Part shown: in pieces, positions 46,173-53,153 of the stretch
How positions within the stretch are numbered: position 1 is the stretch's first letter
Layout: each line of letters begins with the position of its first letter
From: Meiothermus sp.
Lineage (GTDB): Bacteria > Deinococcota > Deinococci > Deinococcales > Thermaceae
Direction: 5' to 3'
DNA length: 64,000 nt
NCBI RefSeq assembly: GCF_026004055.1
Contig: NZ_BPIJ01000001.1
Span: 496,001 to 560,000, forward strand
The notes under the pieces: generated by a model
The model's database searches: none
What the model saw: the letters and a program-made list of their open reading frames with translations, nothing else
What the model was told of the DNA's origin: nothing
Position numbers and translations under genes: made by a program

Positions 46173-47681
46173 TCACCGGGCCAGCCAGGTATCGCGCAGG
46201 TAGATTAGCGAGCGGGTAGGGATGGGCTTGAAGCCCTGCACGTTTTCGCGGGCGGCGGAGAACAGCGTGCCGTAGACCAGGTGGGCAATGGGCCCCTGGC
46301 AGGCCAGCTCCACCTGCAAACGGGCGTAGATGGGGCGGCGGGCTTCCTCGTTTACGGTGGTGCGGCCCTGGTTGAGCAGGCGGTCTACGGTAGGGTTGGA
46401 GTACTTGAAGACATTGGTCGAGCCGCCGGTGGAGAAGGTGCGGAAGAGGTAGCCGTCGGGGTCGGCGTTGCCGCCGTTGATGGAGGCAAAGGTATCGAAG
46501 TTGGAGTTGCGCCACTCCTGGATAAACTTGCCTTGCTCCAAGACTTCGACCTTTGCGCGGAAACCAGCCTGGGCGAGTTGCTGTTGCACCACCTGGGCTG
46601 CATCCACCACGGTTTTGTTGGAGCCGATCACGATCATGCCGAAATCTACGCCGTTGGGGTAGCCCGCTTGGGCCAGGAGTTCCCGAGCCTTGGCGGGGTT
46701 GGTGTTGTAGCACGGGAAAGCACTGGTGGGCGAAGCCCAGGCGCGCAGCCCCAGCGGCCCAGCGGGAACACCATTGCCGAAGTAAACCGCCTGGACAATC
46801 TGCTGGCGGTTGAGGGCGTAGTTGAGGGCCTCGCGCACCTTTGGGTTGTCGAAGGGTTTGCGCGAAACATTCATACCGATCAGGCTATAAGCCAGGTCTT
46901 GCGTGGTGAGGAGCTTAACGTTGGGGGTGTTGCGAAGCGTAACCGCCAGCGAGGGGTCAATGTTGGGCAGGAAGTGGTAGGTGCCGCTGGCCAGGCCCAC
47001 CTGACGGGTGGCCGGATCGGGCACGATGTTATAGCGCAGGGCATCCAGGTAGGGCCGCCCTTGCCGCCAGTAGCGGGGGTGACGCTCGAGCAGAATGTAC
47101 GTATCGGGCACCCATTCCTTAATGGCAAAGGGCCCCGTACCCATGGGCCTGCGCTGCATATCGTTACCCGCTTTCACATAGTCTTCCGACATCACCGCAA
47201 TATTGGCCAGCTCGATGAGCATCGGGGCGAACGGCTGAGAAAGCTCTACGACGAGTTGGGTGGGGGAGGTTGCCCGCACCTCCTTGATCAGGTTGACCCG
47301 GCTGGCAATGGGCGAGCCGGTTTTGGGGTCGCGTACTCGATTAATCGAGAAGGCCGCATCGGCGGCTGTAAGCGGCTTGCCATCGTGAAAGAAAACGCCG
47401 GAGCGTATCTTGAAGGTGTAGGTCAGACCGTCCGGGCTGACCGTCCAGGACTCGGCCAGGGCGGGGCGGGGGCGCAGCCGTTCGTCGATTTCGGTGAGGC
47501 CTTCGTAGATCTGGCCGGTCACTATGAACGAAGCAAAGGCTGTTGCCACGTGGGGATCGAGTCCTGAAGGAGAGGCATCGGCCCCTATCTGTAGGGTTCC
47601 GCCTCGTACTGGGGTCTGGGCCAAAGACCACCCCATTGCCAATAACAAGGCGACCAAGAGACCAAACCAGCGACCTTTCAT
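46173..47681 (-). CDS. ABC transporter substrate-binding protein, dipeptide/oligopeptide class (third)
   Basis: 502 aa. Signal peptide MKGRWFGLLVALLLAMGWSLA-Q. SBP_bac_5 landmarks: GGTLQIGADASPSGLDPH, IYEGLTEIDERLRPRPALAESWTVS, LTYTFKIRSGVFFHDGKPLTAADAAFSI, RRPMGTGPFAIKEWVPD, VREALNYALNRQQIVQAVYFGNG. It is shorter than, and not a close paralogue of, the two binding proteins at 23-29 kb. Its promoter nevertheless carries the same 18-bp motif over the -35, suggesting control by the same GntR-family regulator. No permease adjoins it. The stop lies 10 bp from repeat R3. Confidence 0.9.
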   Translation of the reverse strand: MKGRWFGLLVALLLAMGWSLAQTPVRGGTLQIGADASPSGLDPHVATAFASFIVTGQIYEGLTEIDERLRPRPALAESWTVSPDGLTYTFKIRSGVFFHDGKPLTAADAAFSINRVRDPKTGSPIASRVNLIKEVRATSPTQLVVELSQPFAPMLIELANIAVMSEDYVKAGNDMQRRPMGTGPFAIKEWVPDTYILLERHPRYWRQGRPYLDALRYNIVPDPATRQVGLASGTYHFLPNIDPSLAVTLRNTPNVKLLTTQDLAYSLIGMNVSRKPFDNPKVREALNYALNRQQIVQAVYFGNGVPAGPLGLRAWASPTSAFPCYNTNPAKARELLAQAGYPNGVDFGMIVIGSNKTVVDAAQVVQQQLAQAGFRAKVEVLEQGKFIQEWRNSNFDTFASINGGNADPDGYLFRTFSTGGSTNVFKYSNPTVDRLLNQGRTTVNEEARRPIYARLQVELACQGPIAHLVYGTLFSAARENVQGFKPIPTRSLIYLRDTWLAR

Positions 47682-47716
47682 AGCGCCTCCTTTTGAGCTT
47701 GGAACGGCTCATGCGC

Positions 47717-47752
47717 ATTCTATGCCACAATCTTTTGGTACTCAAGTGGTAT
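47717..47752 (-). promoter_or_regulatory. Promoter of the third binding-protein gene with GntR-type operator motif
   Basis: Minus strand: TTGAGT (47745-47740), 17-bp spacer, TAGAAT (47722-47717). The plus-strand 18-mer TTGGTACTCAAGTGGTAT (47735-47752) differs by one base from that at 29528-29545, and in both cases it overlaps the -35 in the same register. Confidence 0.7.
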
Positions 47753-47771
47753 GGTTGTCATCCAGCCGGTA

Positions 47772-48377
47772 TCAGGTGAGCTGGCGCAAAGTGCGTGCCT
47801 GCAACTTCTGGCGGAGCACCAGAAAAAGCTCCGCCGTGGCCAAAGCATCCCACAGCGCGTGGTGTTCCAGATGCCCAGGCAAGCCCAAAGCAGCCCTGGC
47901 TGCTGCTAATCCGCTGGGAAAGGGCCTTGCATGGGGCTCGAGCCGCCGCCTCTGCTCCCCCAGCCGGGCCAGCAAGACCGCCGTGTCCACCACCACCGGC
48001 CTGATCCAGGGCTTGCCCGTGTCGCGGAAGTATCGCTGCAAAAAACCCAAGTCCACCGAGCTAAAGTGCAGCAGCAGGACATCGCGGCCAATGCGCACTC
48101 GGATTTCCTCTAGTACCAGTTCTAACTTTGGTGCGCTGTCCAGCTCCCTGGGCAGGATGTGATGGGCCTTAATGCCTTCGGCGGAGAGCGCCTCGGGCCG
48201 TACGGGGTGAACCAGGCTGTAATAATGTGCACCAAACTCAATAATCCCGTTGCGAATAGGAACCATGCCCACCGAAAGAATTTGGTCGGATGGGTTCAGA
48301 CCGCTGGTCTCCAAATCCAGGGCCCAGTAGGTAACCTCATTCCAGGCAGGGCTTTTGGCAAAGGGCCAGAGGTTCAT
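47772..48377 (-). CDS. DnaQ-like 3'-5' exonuclease (DEDDh family)
   Basis: 201 aa. Exonuclease motif I ALDLETSGLNPSDQILSVG (Asp21, Glu23), motif II around LLLHFSSVDLGFLQRYF, and motif III HHALWDALATAELF with the DEDDh histidine and final Asp. It resembles stand-alone epsilon-type exonucleases. It lies 14 bp behind the cNMP/CBS/DUF294 gene in the symporter cluster. This pairing recurs in many bacteria beside ActP/DUF4212 symporters, which suggests a role tied to that system rather than to replication; the role itself is unknown. Confidence 0.87.
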   Translation of the reverse strand: MNLWPFAKSPAWNEVTYWALDLETSGLNPSDQILSVGMVPIRNGIIEFGAHYYSLVHPVRPEALSAEGIKAHHILPRELDSAPKLELVLEEIRVRIGRDVLLLHFSSVDLGFLQRYFRDTGKPWIRPVVVDTAVLLARLGEQRRRLEPHARPFPSGLAAARAALGLPGHLEHHALWDALATAELFLVLRQKLQARTLRQLT

Positions 48378-48391
48378 AGGGTGGGTTCAGC

Positions 48392-50197
48392 TCAACCCAG
48401 CCGGTCGGTGTGGAAGTGCTGGCTCATGGCTTCCTGCATTTCGCGCACCTGCAAGAAGGCTTCCTTGAGGTGGCGGCGCTCGAGGGGGGACAGGCTTTCC
48501 AGGGGTACCTTGTTGCTGGGGGGCTCGCCCCGGCGCAGTGCCGATAGTTGTTCGCGCAGGCGCAGGCGCATCAAGAACCCAAACGCTTCGATCAGGGTTT
48601 CGGCTCCCTCCTGGCTCAGTTTGTTCTCGCGAGCGGCAGCCTGCAGGCGCTCTACGGTGCCCTTGGCCTGGCTGCGGGCCTCGAGGGCATAGACCCGGGC
48701 CAGGCTCACGATGGGGGCGATGCCGCCCTTCTTGATGTCTACCCCCCCATCCTCTTCCTTGATTTGACGGAAGAAGCCGATGGGCGGGCGGAACTGGAGT
48801 GAGGCCTTGGCTAGCTGGGCCAGGAAGATGCCCTGGTCGGCCCCCTGCGCTACAATGCGCTCGAGGGGCTCCAGCGAGAGCTCGCCGTACACGGGGCGGA
48901 AATCGAAAAAGATCTGCGCTTCCAGCAGCTCCTGCGGCTTGGGGGTCTCGAGCCAGCGCCGGAAGAGCTGCTCCCACTCGGATAGTGGCTTGCGCCAGTG
49001 GGTGGCCATGTAGCCCCCCGGGCAGGGGGGAAAACCGGCTTGTATCAGCCCGTCTACCACGAAAGCCGCCAGTTGTTCAAAATAGACCGCCGCTGCGGGG
49101 GTGTCTTCCTGGTAGATCAGAGCGTTGTCCTGGTCGGTCAGGAGGGCCTGCTCCATGCGCCCTTCCGAGCCAAACACAATCCAGGCATAGGGGGTGGGGG
49201 GCGGGCCGAGCCGTTCCTCGCCTAGCCGCAGCAGAGTACGGATAAGCTGGTCGTTGAGCGAACTTACGCTACGCCCGATTTCGCTAGCGCCCAGCCCGCC
49301 CAACAGCAGCGATTCGGCCACCCCGGTCAGCTCTTTGCCATAGCCTGTCAGGTCGCCGGGGTTGCGGGTACGCTCGAGCCGCCGCAGCAGGTAGAGCGGG
49401 CTTTTGGTTTGCTGGCGCATGAAGACGGTGTCGGTTATCAGCCCGACTATCCGGCCGTCCTGCTCTAGGGGTAGGTGATGAATGCCCTGCCGCACCATGA
49501 ACGAAAGGGCCTCGAACAGCGGGGTGCTGGCAGGTAGGGTCTTGGCTGGGGCGCTCATGACTTCTGTAAGAGGGGTCTGGGGGCCTTTACCCTCGGCCAG
49601 CACCCGGTTGCGCAGGTCGCGGTCGGTCAGGATGCCCATGGGCTCGCCCTCGACCAACACCGAGCTAATCTGGTGGCTGCGCATGACCTGGGCCGCTTCA
49701 CCCACGCTAAAGGAGCGGGGCACAAACACCGGGGGCCGGGTGATCAGCTCCCCTACCGGCAGGGCCAGGTCTACGTTCACCGTGCCCAGCCCTTCAGCCC
49801 CGTTGGAAAGCCGCAGGCGTTCGGCCAGTCCCCTGGTAAAAAACTCGGCAAACGCCGGGTATTCCAGCAGCTTTCGAAAAACTTCCTGGGGCCAACGGTA
49901 CACCAGCAGGTCTTCCTCGGCCACCACGTCGAAAGCAGGGGCATCCTGGGATAAGAGCGAAGGGTAGCCGAACACCTCTCCTTCCTCCAGATGCAGGATG
50001 GCCCGACCGTCGCGCTCGAGGCGCACTCCACCCTTGCGAATCAGGTACAGGTGCTGGTTTTTGGGATCCTCGCGTTTGAGTACCTTGCTGCCTTTGGGGA
50101 AAAAGGTAATTTCCAAACCCCGCTCCAGCAGCGGCAGCGCATTGCCGGGTAGCAAGTCAAACGGGGCCTGCTGACGAACAAAATCAAGTGGATTCAC
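48392..50197 (-). CDS. cNMP-binding / CBS / DUF294 nucleotidyltransferase-like signalling protein
   Basis: About 601 aa. Domain order: cyclic-nucleotide-binding-like domain at about 1-125 (ITFFPKGSKVLKREDPKNQHLYLIRKGGVRLER), two CBS repeats at about 150-270 (RSFSVGEAAQVMRSHQISSVLVEGEPMGILTDRDLRNRVL), then DUF294 with the nucleotidyltransferase motif GSEGRMEQALLTDQDNALIY near 340 and a C-terminal helical domain. The GTG at 50197 (VNPLDFVRQQ) is chosen because it follows the upstream stop by 4 nt and fits family N-termini; ATG at 50227 is possible. It sits between the symporter and the exonuclease and probably adjusts uptake to a nucleotide signal (inference). Confidence 0.88.
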   Translation of the reverse strand: MNPLDFVRQQAPFDLLPGNALPLLERGLEITFFPKGSKVLKREDPKNQHLYLIRKGGVRLERDGRAILHLEEGEVFGYPSLLSQDAPAFDVVAEEDLLVYRWPQEVFRKLLEYPAFAEFFTRGLAERLRLSNGAEGLGTVNVDLALPVGELITRPPVFVPRSFSVGEAAQVMRSHQISSVLVEGEPMGILTDRDLRNRVLAEGKGPQTPLTEVMSAPAKTLPASTPLFEALSFMVRQGIHHLPLEQDGRIVGLITDTVFMRQQTKSPLYLLRRLERTRNPGDLTGYGKELTGVAESLLLGGLGASEIGRSVSSLNDQLIRTLLRLGEERLGPPPTPYAWIVFGSEGRMEQALLTDQDNALIYQEDTPAAAVYFEQLAAFVVDGLIQAGFPPCPGGYMATHWRKPLSEWEQLFRRWLETPKPQELLEAQIFFDFRPVYGELSLEPLERIVAQGADQGIFLAQLAKASLQFRPPIGFFRQIKEEDGGVDIKKGGIAPIVSLARVYALEARSQAKGTVERLQAAARENKLSQEGAETLIEAFGFLMRLRLREQLSALRRGEPPSNKVPLESLSPLERRHLKEAFLQVREMQEAMSQHFHTDRLG

Positions 50198-50201
50198 ACC
50201 A

Positions 50202-50645
50202 CTATTTTGCCGCTTTGGCCGGGGCATTTGGCCCCTCCTCCGGCAGCCGAACAATCAAACCGGAACTAAGCCAGGCCGAAAGGGGCAGAATGAGGCTCAG
50301 GGCCTGATTGGCGCTCAGAAAAACCTGCAAGGCATAACCGAACAACAAGGCGGGCAGCAACAAGAAGAAGATTCTGAAAATGCGCTCGAGGCCGGGCTTG
50401 GGCGGCAAGGGCCAGAAACGGGAAAAAACCAGCCCCAGCAACCCACCCAACACCACCGCCGAGGCAATGCGCAACAGGTCGAAGGGCGTAGGGAAGGGCC
50501 AGCCGGTTAGGTAATGTCCCCCCACATAAAACAAAAATAAAAAAGCCGATATCCCCACCAGCAGCCGCAGCAAGCGAAGGGTGAGGTTTGGGGGCACATA
50601 AACGTTGGTCTTTTTTGAAGCCTCTAAGTTTTTGTCGACAGCCAT
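50202..50645 (-). CDS. Small multipass membrane protein, unknown
   Basis: 147 aa. A charged N-terminus (MAVDKNLEASKKTNVYVPPN) precedes four hydrophobic stretches: LLVGISAFLFLFYVGGHYL, IASAVVLGGLLGLVFSRFW, IFRIFFLLLPALLFGYALQVFL and ALSLILPLSAWLSSGLIV. The C-terminal tail is soluble and polar. No family recognised. It is located in the symporter gene cluster, 55 bp behind the SSS permease and 4 bp ahead of the DUF294 gene, so it is likely part of the same operon. Confidence 0.75.
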   Translation of the reverse strand: MAVDKNLEASKKTNVYVPPNLTLRLLRLLVGISAFLFLFYVGGHYLTGWPFPTPFDLLRIASAVVLGGLLGLVFSRFWPLPPKPGLERIFRIFFLLLPALLFGYALQVFLSANQALSLILPLSAWLSSGLIVRLPEEGPNAPAKAAK

Positions 50646-50700
50646 ATAGCGATATTACCCAAAAAATAGGGGTGGGCCAGGGCCCACCCCTGGGAGAAAC

Positions 50701-52428
50701 TTAGTGGTAGTGCGCGTCTTTGGCCCCGCGTGGAATCCGTACCAACTCCACCAAGTCCTGCACCTCTTTGGGAGGCTCGGGGGTCATACGGGAGACAAAG
50801 TAGGTAATGATGAAGTTGAGCACCATCCCCACCGTACCGATGCCCTCCGGGCTCACGCCCAGGAACCAGCGCGACATCCCAAAGTAACTGGTGCCGATGA
50901 TGTAGAAAGCAGTAAAGACCAGCCCCACGATCATCCCGGCAATAGCGCCCTCGCGGGTGGTGCGTTTGTCAAAGATGCCCAGCAGGATGGCCGGGAAGAA
51001 ACTACTGGCCGCTAACCCGAAGGCGAAGGCCACGAGCTGCGCGATAAAGCCGGGTGGGTTTTGACCAAAGTATCCTGCAATCAACACCGCCAGCAATATG
51101 CCGATACGGGCGATCAGCAGGCGCTGTCCTTCGGTGGCCCTGGGGTTGATGATACGGTAGTACAGGTCGTGCGATAGCGCCGAGGAAATCACAATCAAAA
51201 GCCCTGAGGCTGTCGAGAGTGCCGCTGCTAAGCCTCCTGCTGCTACCAGTGCGATGATGAACGGGGCCAGCTTGGCTACTTCCGGCGTAGACAGCACGAT
51301 AATGTCGTTGTTGATGAAGACCTCGTTGGCACTGCCGGTGTCAGGGTTATTCACGTCGGGGCGGGTGGTGCCGGGGATGAACTTGAAGGCGTTCCCCTTG
51401 GCGATGGTCACTACCCCGTCGTTGTTTTTGTCCACGAAGCGGAGCAGGCCGGTCTTCTCCCACTTGGCCACCCAGTCAATCTGTCGAACCTCTTCAAAGG
51501 ATTTGCCATTCAGGGTATTGATCAGGTTGTAGCGGGCAAACACCGAGATAGCCGGGGCAGTGGTGTAGAGCAGGGCAATGAACAGCAGGGCCCAGCCTGC
51601 CGAGGCCCGGGCATCCTTGACCGTGGGCACCGTGTAGAAGCGGATAATCACGTGCGGCAGCCCTGCGGTGCCGAACATCAAGCAGGCCGTGATGAGCAGG
51701 ATGTTCAGCATGTCGAAGCGCTGGAAGGGCTGGGTGTACTGAGTGAACCCAAGATCCACCTGAAGCTGGTTCAGGCGAGGAACAATGTCGCTAAAGGTCA
51801 GGGCGAGCTGCGGGATGGGGTTGCCCGTGAGGATGCTGGCAATGGCAAAAGCCGGTATCAGATAGGCAATAATCAGCACCGTGTACTGGGCTACCTGTGT
51901 CCAGGTGATGCCCTTCATGCCCCCCAACACCGCGAACAGAGCGGTCACGGCCACGCCAATCCAGAGTCCGGTGATGCTGGGCACGCCCAGGTAGCGGGCG
52001 AACACCGTACCTACCCCTACGAGCTGAGGAATCACGTAGGTGAACGATACAAAGATCGCGGCAACCACTGCCACAATGCGGGCCGTCTGGGAGTAGTAGC
52101 GGTCGCCCACAAAGTCGGGCACGGTGAACTTGCCAAACTTGCGCAGGTAAGGGGCCAGCAGTAGGGCCAGGAGCACATACCCACCGGTCCAGCCCATCAG
52201 GTAGATGGTGCCGTCGTAGCCCAGGGTGGAGATCAGGCCGGCCATCGAGATGAAGCTGGCCGCACTCATCCAGTCGGCGGCGGTGGCCATGCCGTTGGCG
52301 ATGGGGGGTACGCCGCGTCCGGCTACATAAAAGCCTTCCGTCTCGCGCACTCGAGCCCAAATGCCGATACCCACGTACAAGCCGAAAGTCAAAAGCACAA
52401 TGATCCAGGTCCAGAGTTCAACGCTCAT
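50701..52428 (-). CDS. Sodium:solute symporter, ActP-like large subunit (SSS family)
   Basis: 575 aa with about 13 transmembrane helices. SSS hallmarks: FYVAGRGVPPIANGMATAADWMSAASFISMAGLI, YLRKFGKFTVPDFVGDRYYS, and GLPHVIIRFYTVPTVKDARAS. A hydrophilic insert of about 90 residues after helix 8 (residues about 310-385) contains an EF-hand-like loop DKNNDGVVTIAKG, found in the DUF4212-linked subfamily. With the DUF4212 gene 12 bp upstream it forms a two-subunit symporter, most likely for acetate or another short carboxylate. The TCA-cycle genes nearby are consistent with that, but the substrate is not proven. Confidence 0.9.
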   Translation of the reverse strand: MSVELWTWIIVLLTFGLYVGIGIWARVRETEGFYVAGRGVPPIANGMATAADWMSAASFISMAGLISTLGYDGTIYLMGWTGGYVLLALLLAPYLRKFGKFTVPDFVGDRYYSQTARIVAVVAAIFVSFTYVIPQLVGVGTVFARYLGVPSITGLWIGVAVTALFAVLGGMKGITWTQVAQYTVLIIAYLIPAFAIASILTGNPIPQLALTFSDIVPRLNQLQVDLGFTQYTQPFQRFDMLNILLITACLMFGTAGLPHVIIRFYTVPTVKDARASAGWALLFIALLYTTAPAISVFARYNLINTLNGKSFEEVRQIDWVAKWEKTGLLRFVDKNNDGVVTIAKGNAFKFIPGTTRPDVNNPDTGSANEVFINNDIIVLSTPEVAKLAPFIIALVAAGGLAAALSTASGLLIVISSALSHDLYYRIINPRATEGQRLLIARIGILLAVLIAGYFGQNPPGFIAQLVAFAFGLAASSFFPAILLGIFDKRTTREGAIAGMIVGLVFTAFYIIGTSYFGMSRWFLGVSPEGIGTVGMVLNFIITYFVSRMTPEPPKEVQDLVELVRIPRGAKDAHYH

Positions 52429-52440
52429 CTAGCTGCCTCC

Positions 52441-52695
52441 CTATTCGTGCACGTCAAACTGCTGGTCGATCTTGTTCATCTGCGAAACATAGATGAAGAT
52501 CAAGATGACGAAGATGATGATGGAGCCTTGGTGGGCAAACCAGAAGCCCAGAGGCACCGAACCGAGCTTGAAGTTGTTGAGGGGTTGAACCAACAAAATG
52601 CCAAACCCATACGAAACCACCGCCCAGACGATGAGCAGGTTGCGGATCAGGCTGATGTTGGCCTTCCAGTACGCCTCGGCCTTTGTTTTATCCAT
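52441..52695 (-). CDS. DUF4212 small subunit of the sodium:solute symporter
   Basis: 84 aa with two transmembrane helices (LIRNLLIVWAVVSYGFGILLV and GFWFAHQGSIIIFVILIFIYV) and the conserved start DKTKAEAYWKANISLIRNLL and end VSQMNKIDQQFDVHE. This is the DUF4212 family, always found just upstream of SSS permeases. Start ATG at 52695 with a Shine-Dalgarno-like GGAGG; an in-frame extension to 52716 is possible. First gene of the symporter operon. Confidence 0.93.
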   Translation of the reverse strand: MDKTKAEAYWKANISLIRNLLIVWAVVSYGFGILLVQPLNNFKLGSVPLGFWFAHQGSIIIFVILIFIYVSQMNKIDQQFDVHE

Positions 52696-52774
52696 GCTTA
52701 CCTCCAGGTAACACAAGTCCGGCCACCAGTGCCGTTGGGGTGGTCGCTTTAGCGCATTTCAGACTTGCGCCATG

Positions 52775-52803
52775 AATCTAACATCGGGATTGTGTCCTGG
52801 CAA
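52775..52803 (-). promoter_or_regulatory. Predicted promoter of the symporter operon
   Basis: Minus strand: TTGCCA (52803-52798), 17-bp spacer, TAGATT (52780-52775), 79 nt before the DUF4212 ATG. The region between it and repeat R4 (52804-52950) is AT-rich with no gene. Confidence 0.55.
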
Positions 52804-52950
52804 GTTATTTGCAGTTTTTGTATATCTGCGAAAAATGGCGCATTTATTTGTTTTATGAGAATCAAGCCAAGCATCAAAAGCCAAAATATCCCCACCTTCT
52901 TGTGCCCTGCAAACTGTATTTTCGGTGCCTGGCTCCAGCCCTGGGTTGCC

Positions 52951-53099
52951 TAGAACGGTCTTCGCAAATAGTCTGTGAAGAGCGCTGTAGGAGCAGTTTC
53001 TGGGAAACAGCGCTAGCGCACTCTGGGCCCATAGTGTTTCCCACAAACACTGCCTTTGTGGTGGCCAGTGCTTTGCCTCACCAGCACGCACCGCTGGTG
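52951..53099. repeat. TIR repeat family, copy R4 (abutted ends plus internal segment)
   Basis: AGAACGGTCTTCGCAAAT, a diverged left end, is followed after 4 nt by TGTGAAGAGCGCTGTA, the right end, so the interior is missing here. The adjoining 110 bp (GTTTCCCACAAACACTGCC, GCACGCACCGCTGGTG) resemble the interior of R2 (GTTTCCCACACACACTGCC, GCACACACCGCTG). The copy is therefore rearranged. Confidence 0.6.
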
Positions 53100-53136
53100 A
53101 AAAAACCCTCGAGCCCTGGCTTTACGTCAGGGCTCG
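53100..53136 (-). terminator. Rho-independent terminator of acnA
   Basis: Minus strand: CGAGCCCTG, 9-nt loop ACGTAAAGC, CAGGGCTCG, then AGGG and a T run (53105-53100). About 18 bp past the acnA stop. It lies next to repeat R4. Confidence 0.85.
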
Positions 53137-53153
53137 TAAAGCATAAGCAGAGC

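Noticed and set aside
46281-47567. Plus-strand open frame of 428 codons opposite the third binding-protein gene
   Set aside because: Shadow of a signal-peptide-bearing SBP with all family motifs; no Shine-Dalgarno and no recognisable product.
52759-53091. Minus-strand frame of 110 codons in the gap before acnA
   Set aside because: It covers the symporter promoter and repeat R4; no initiation signal and no family match.
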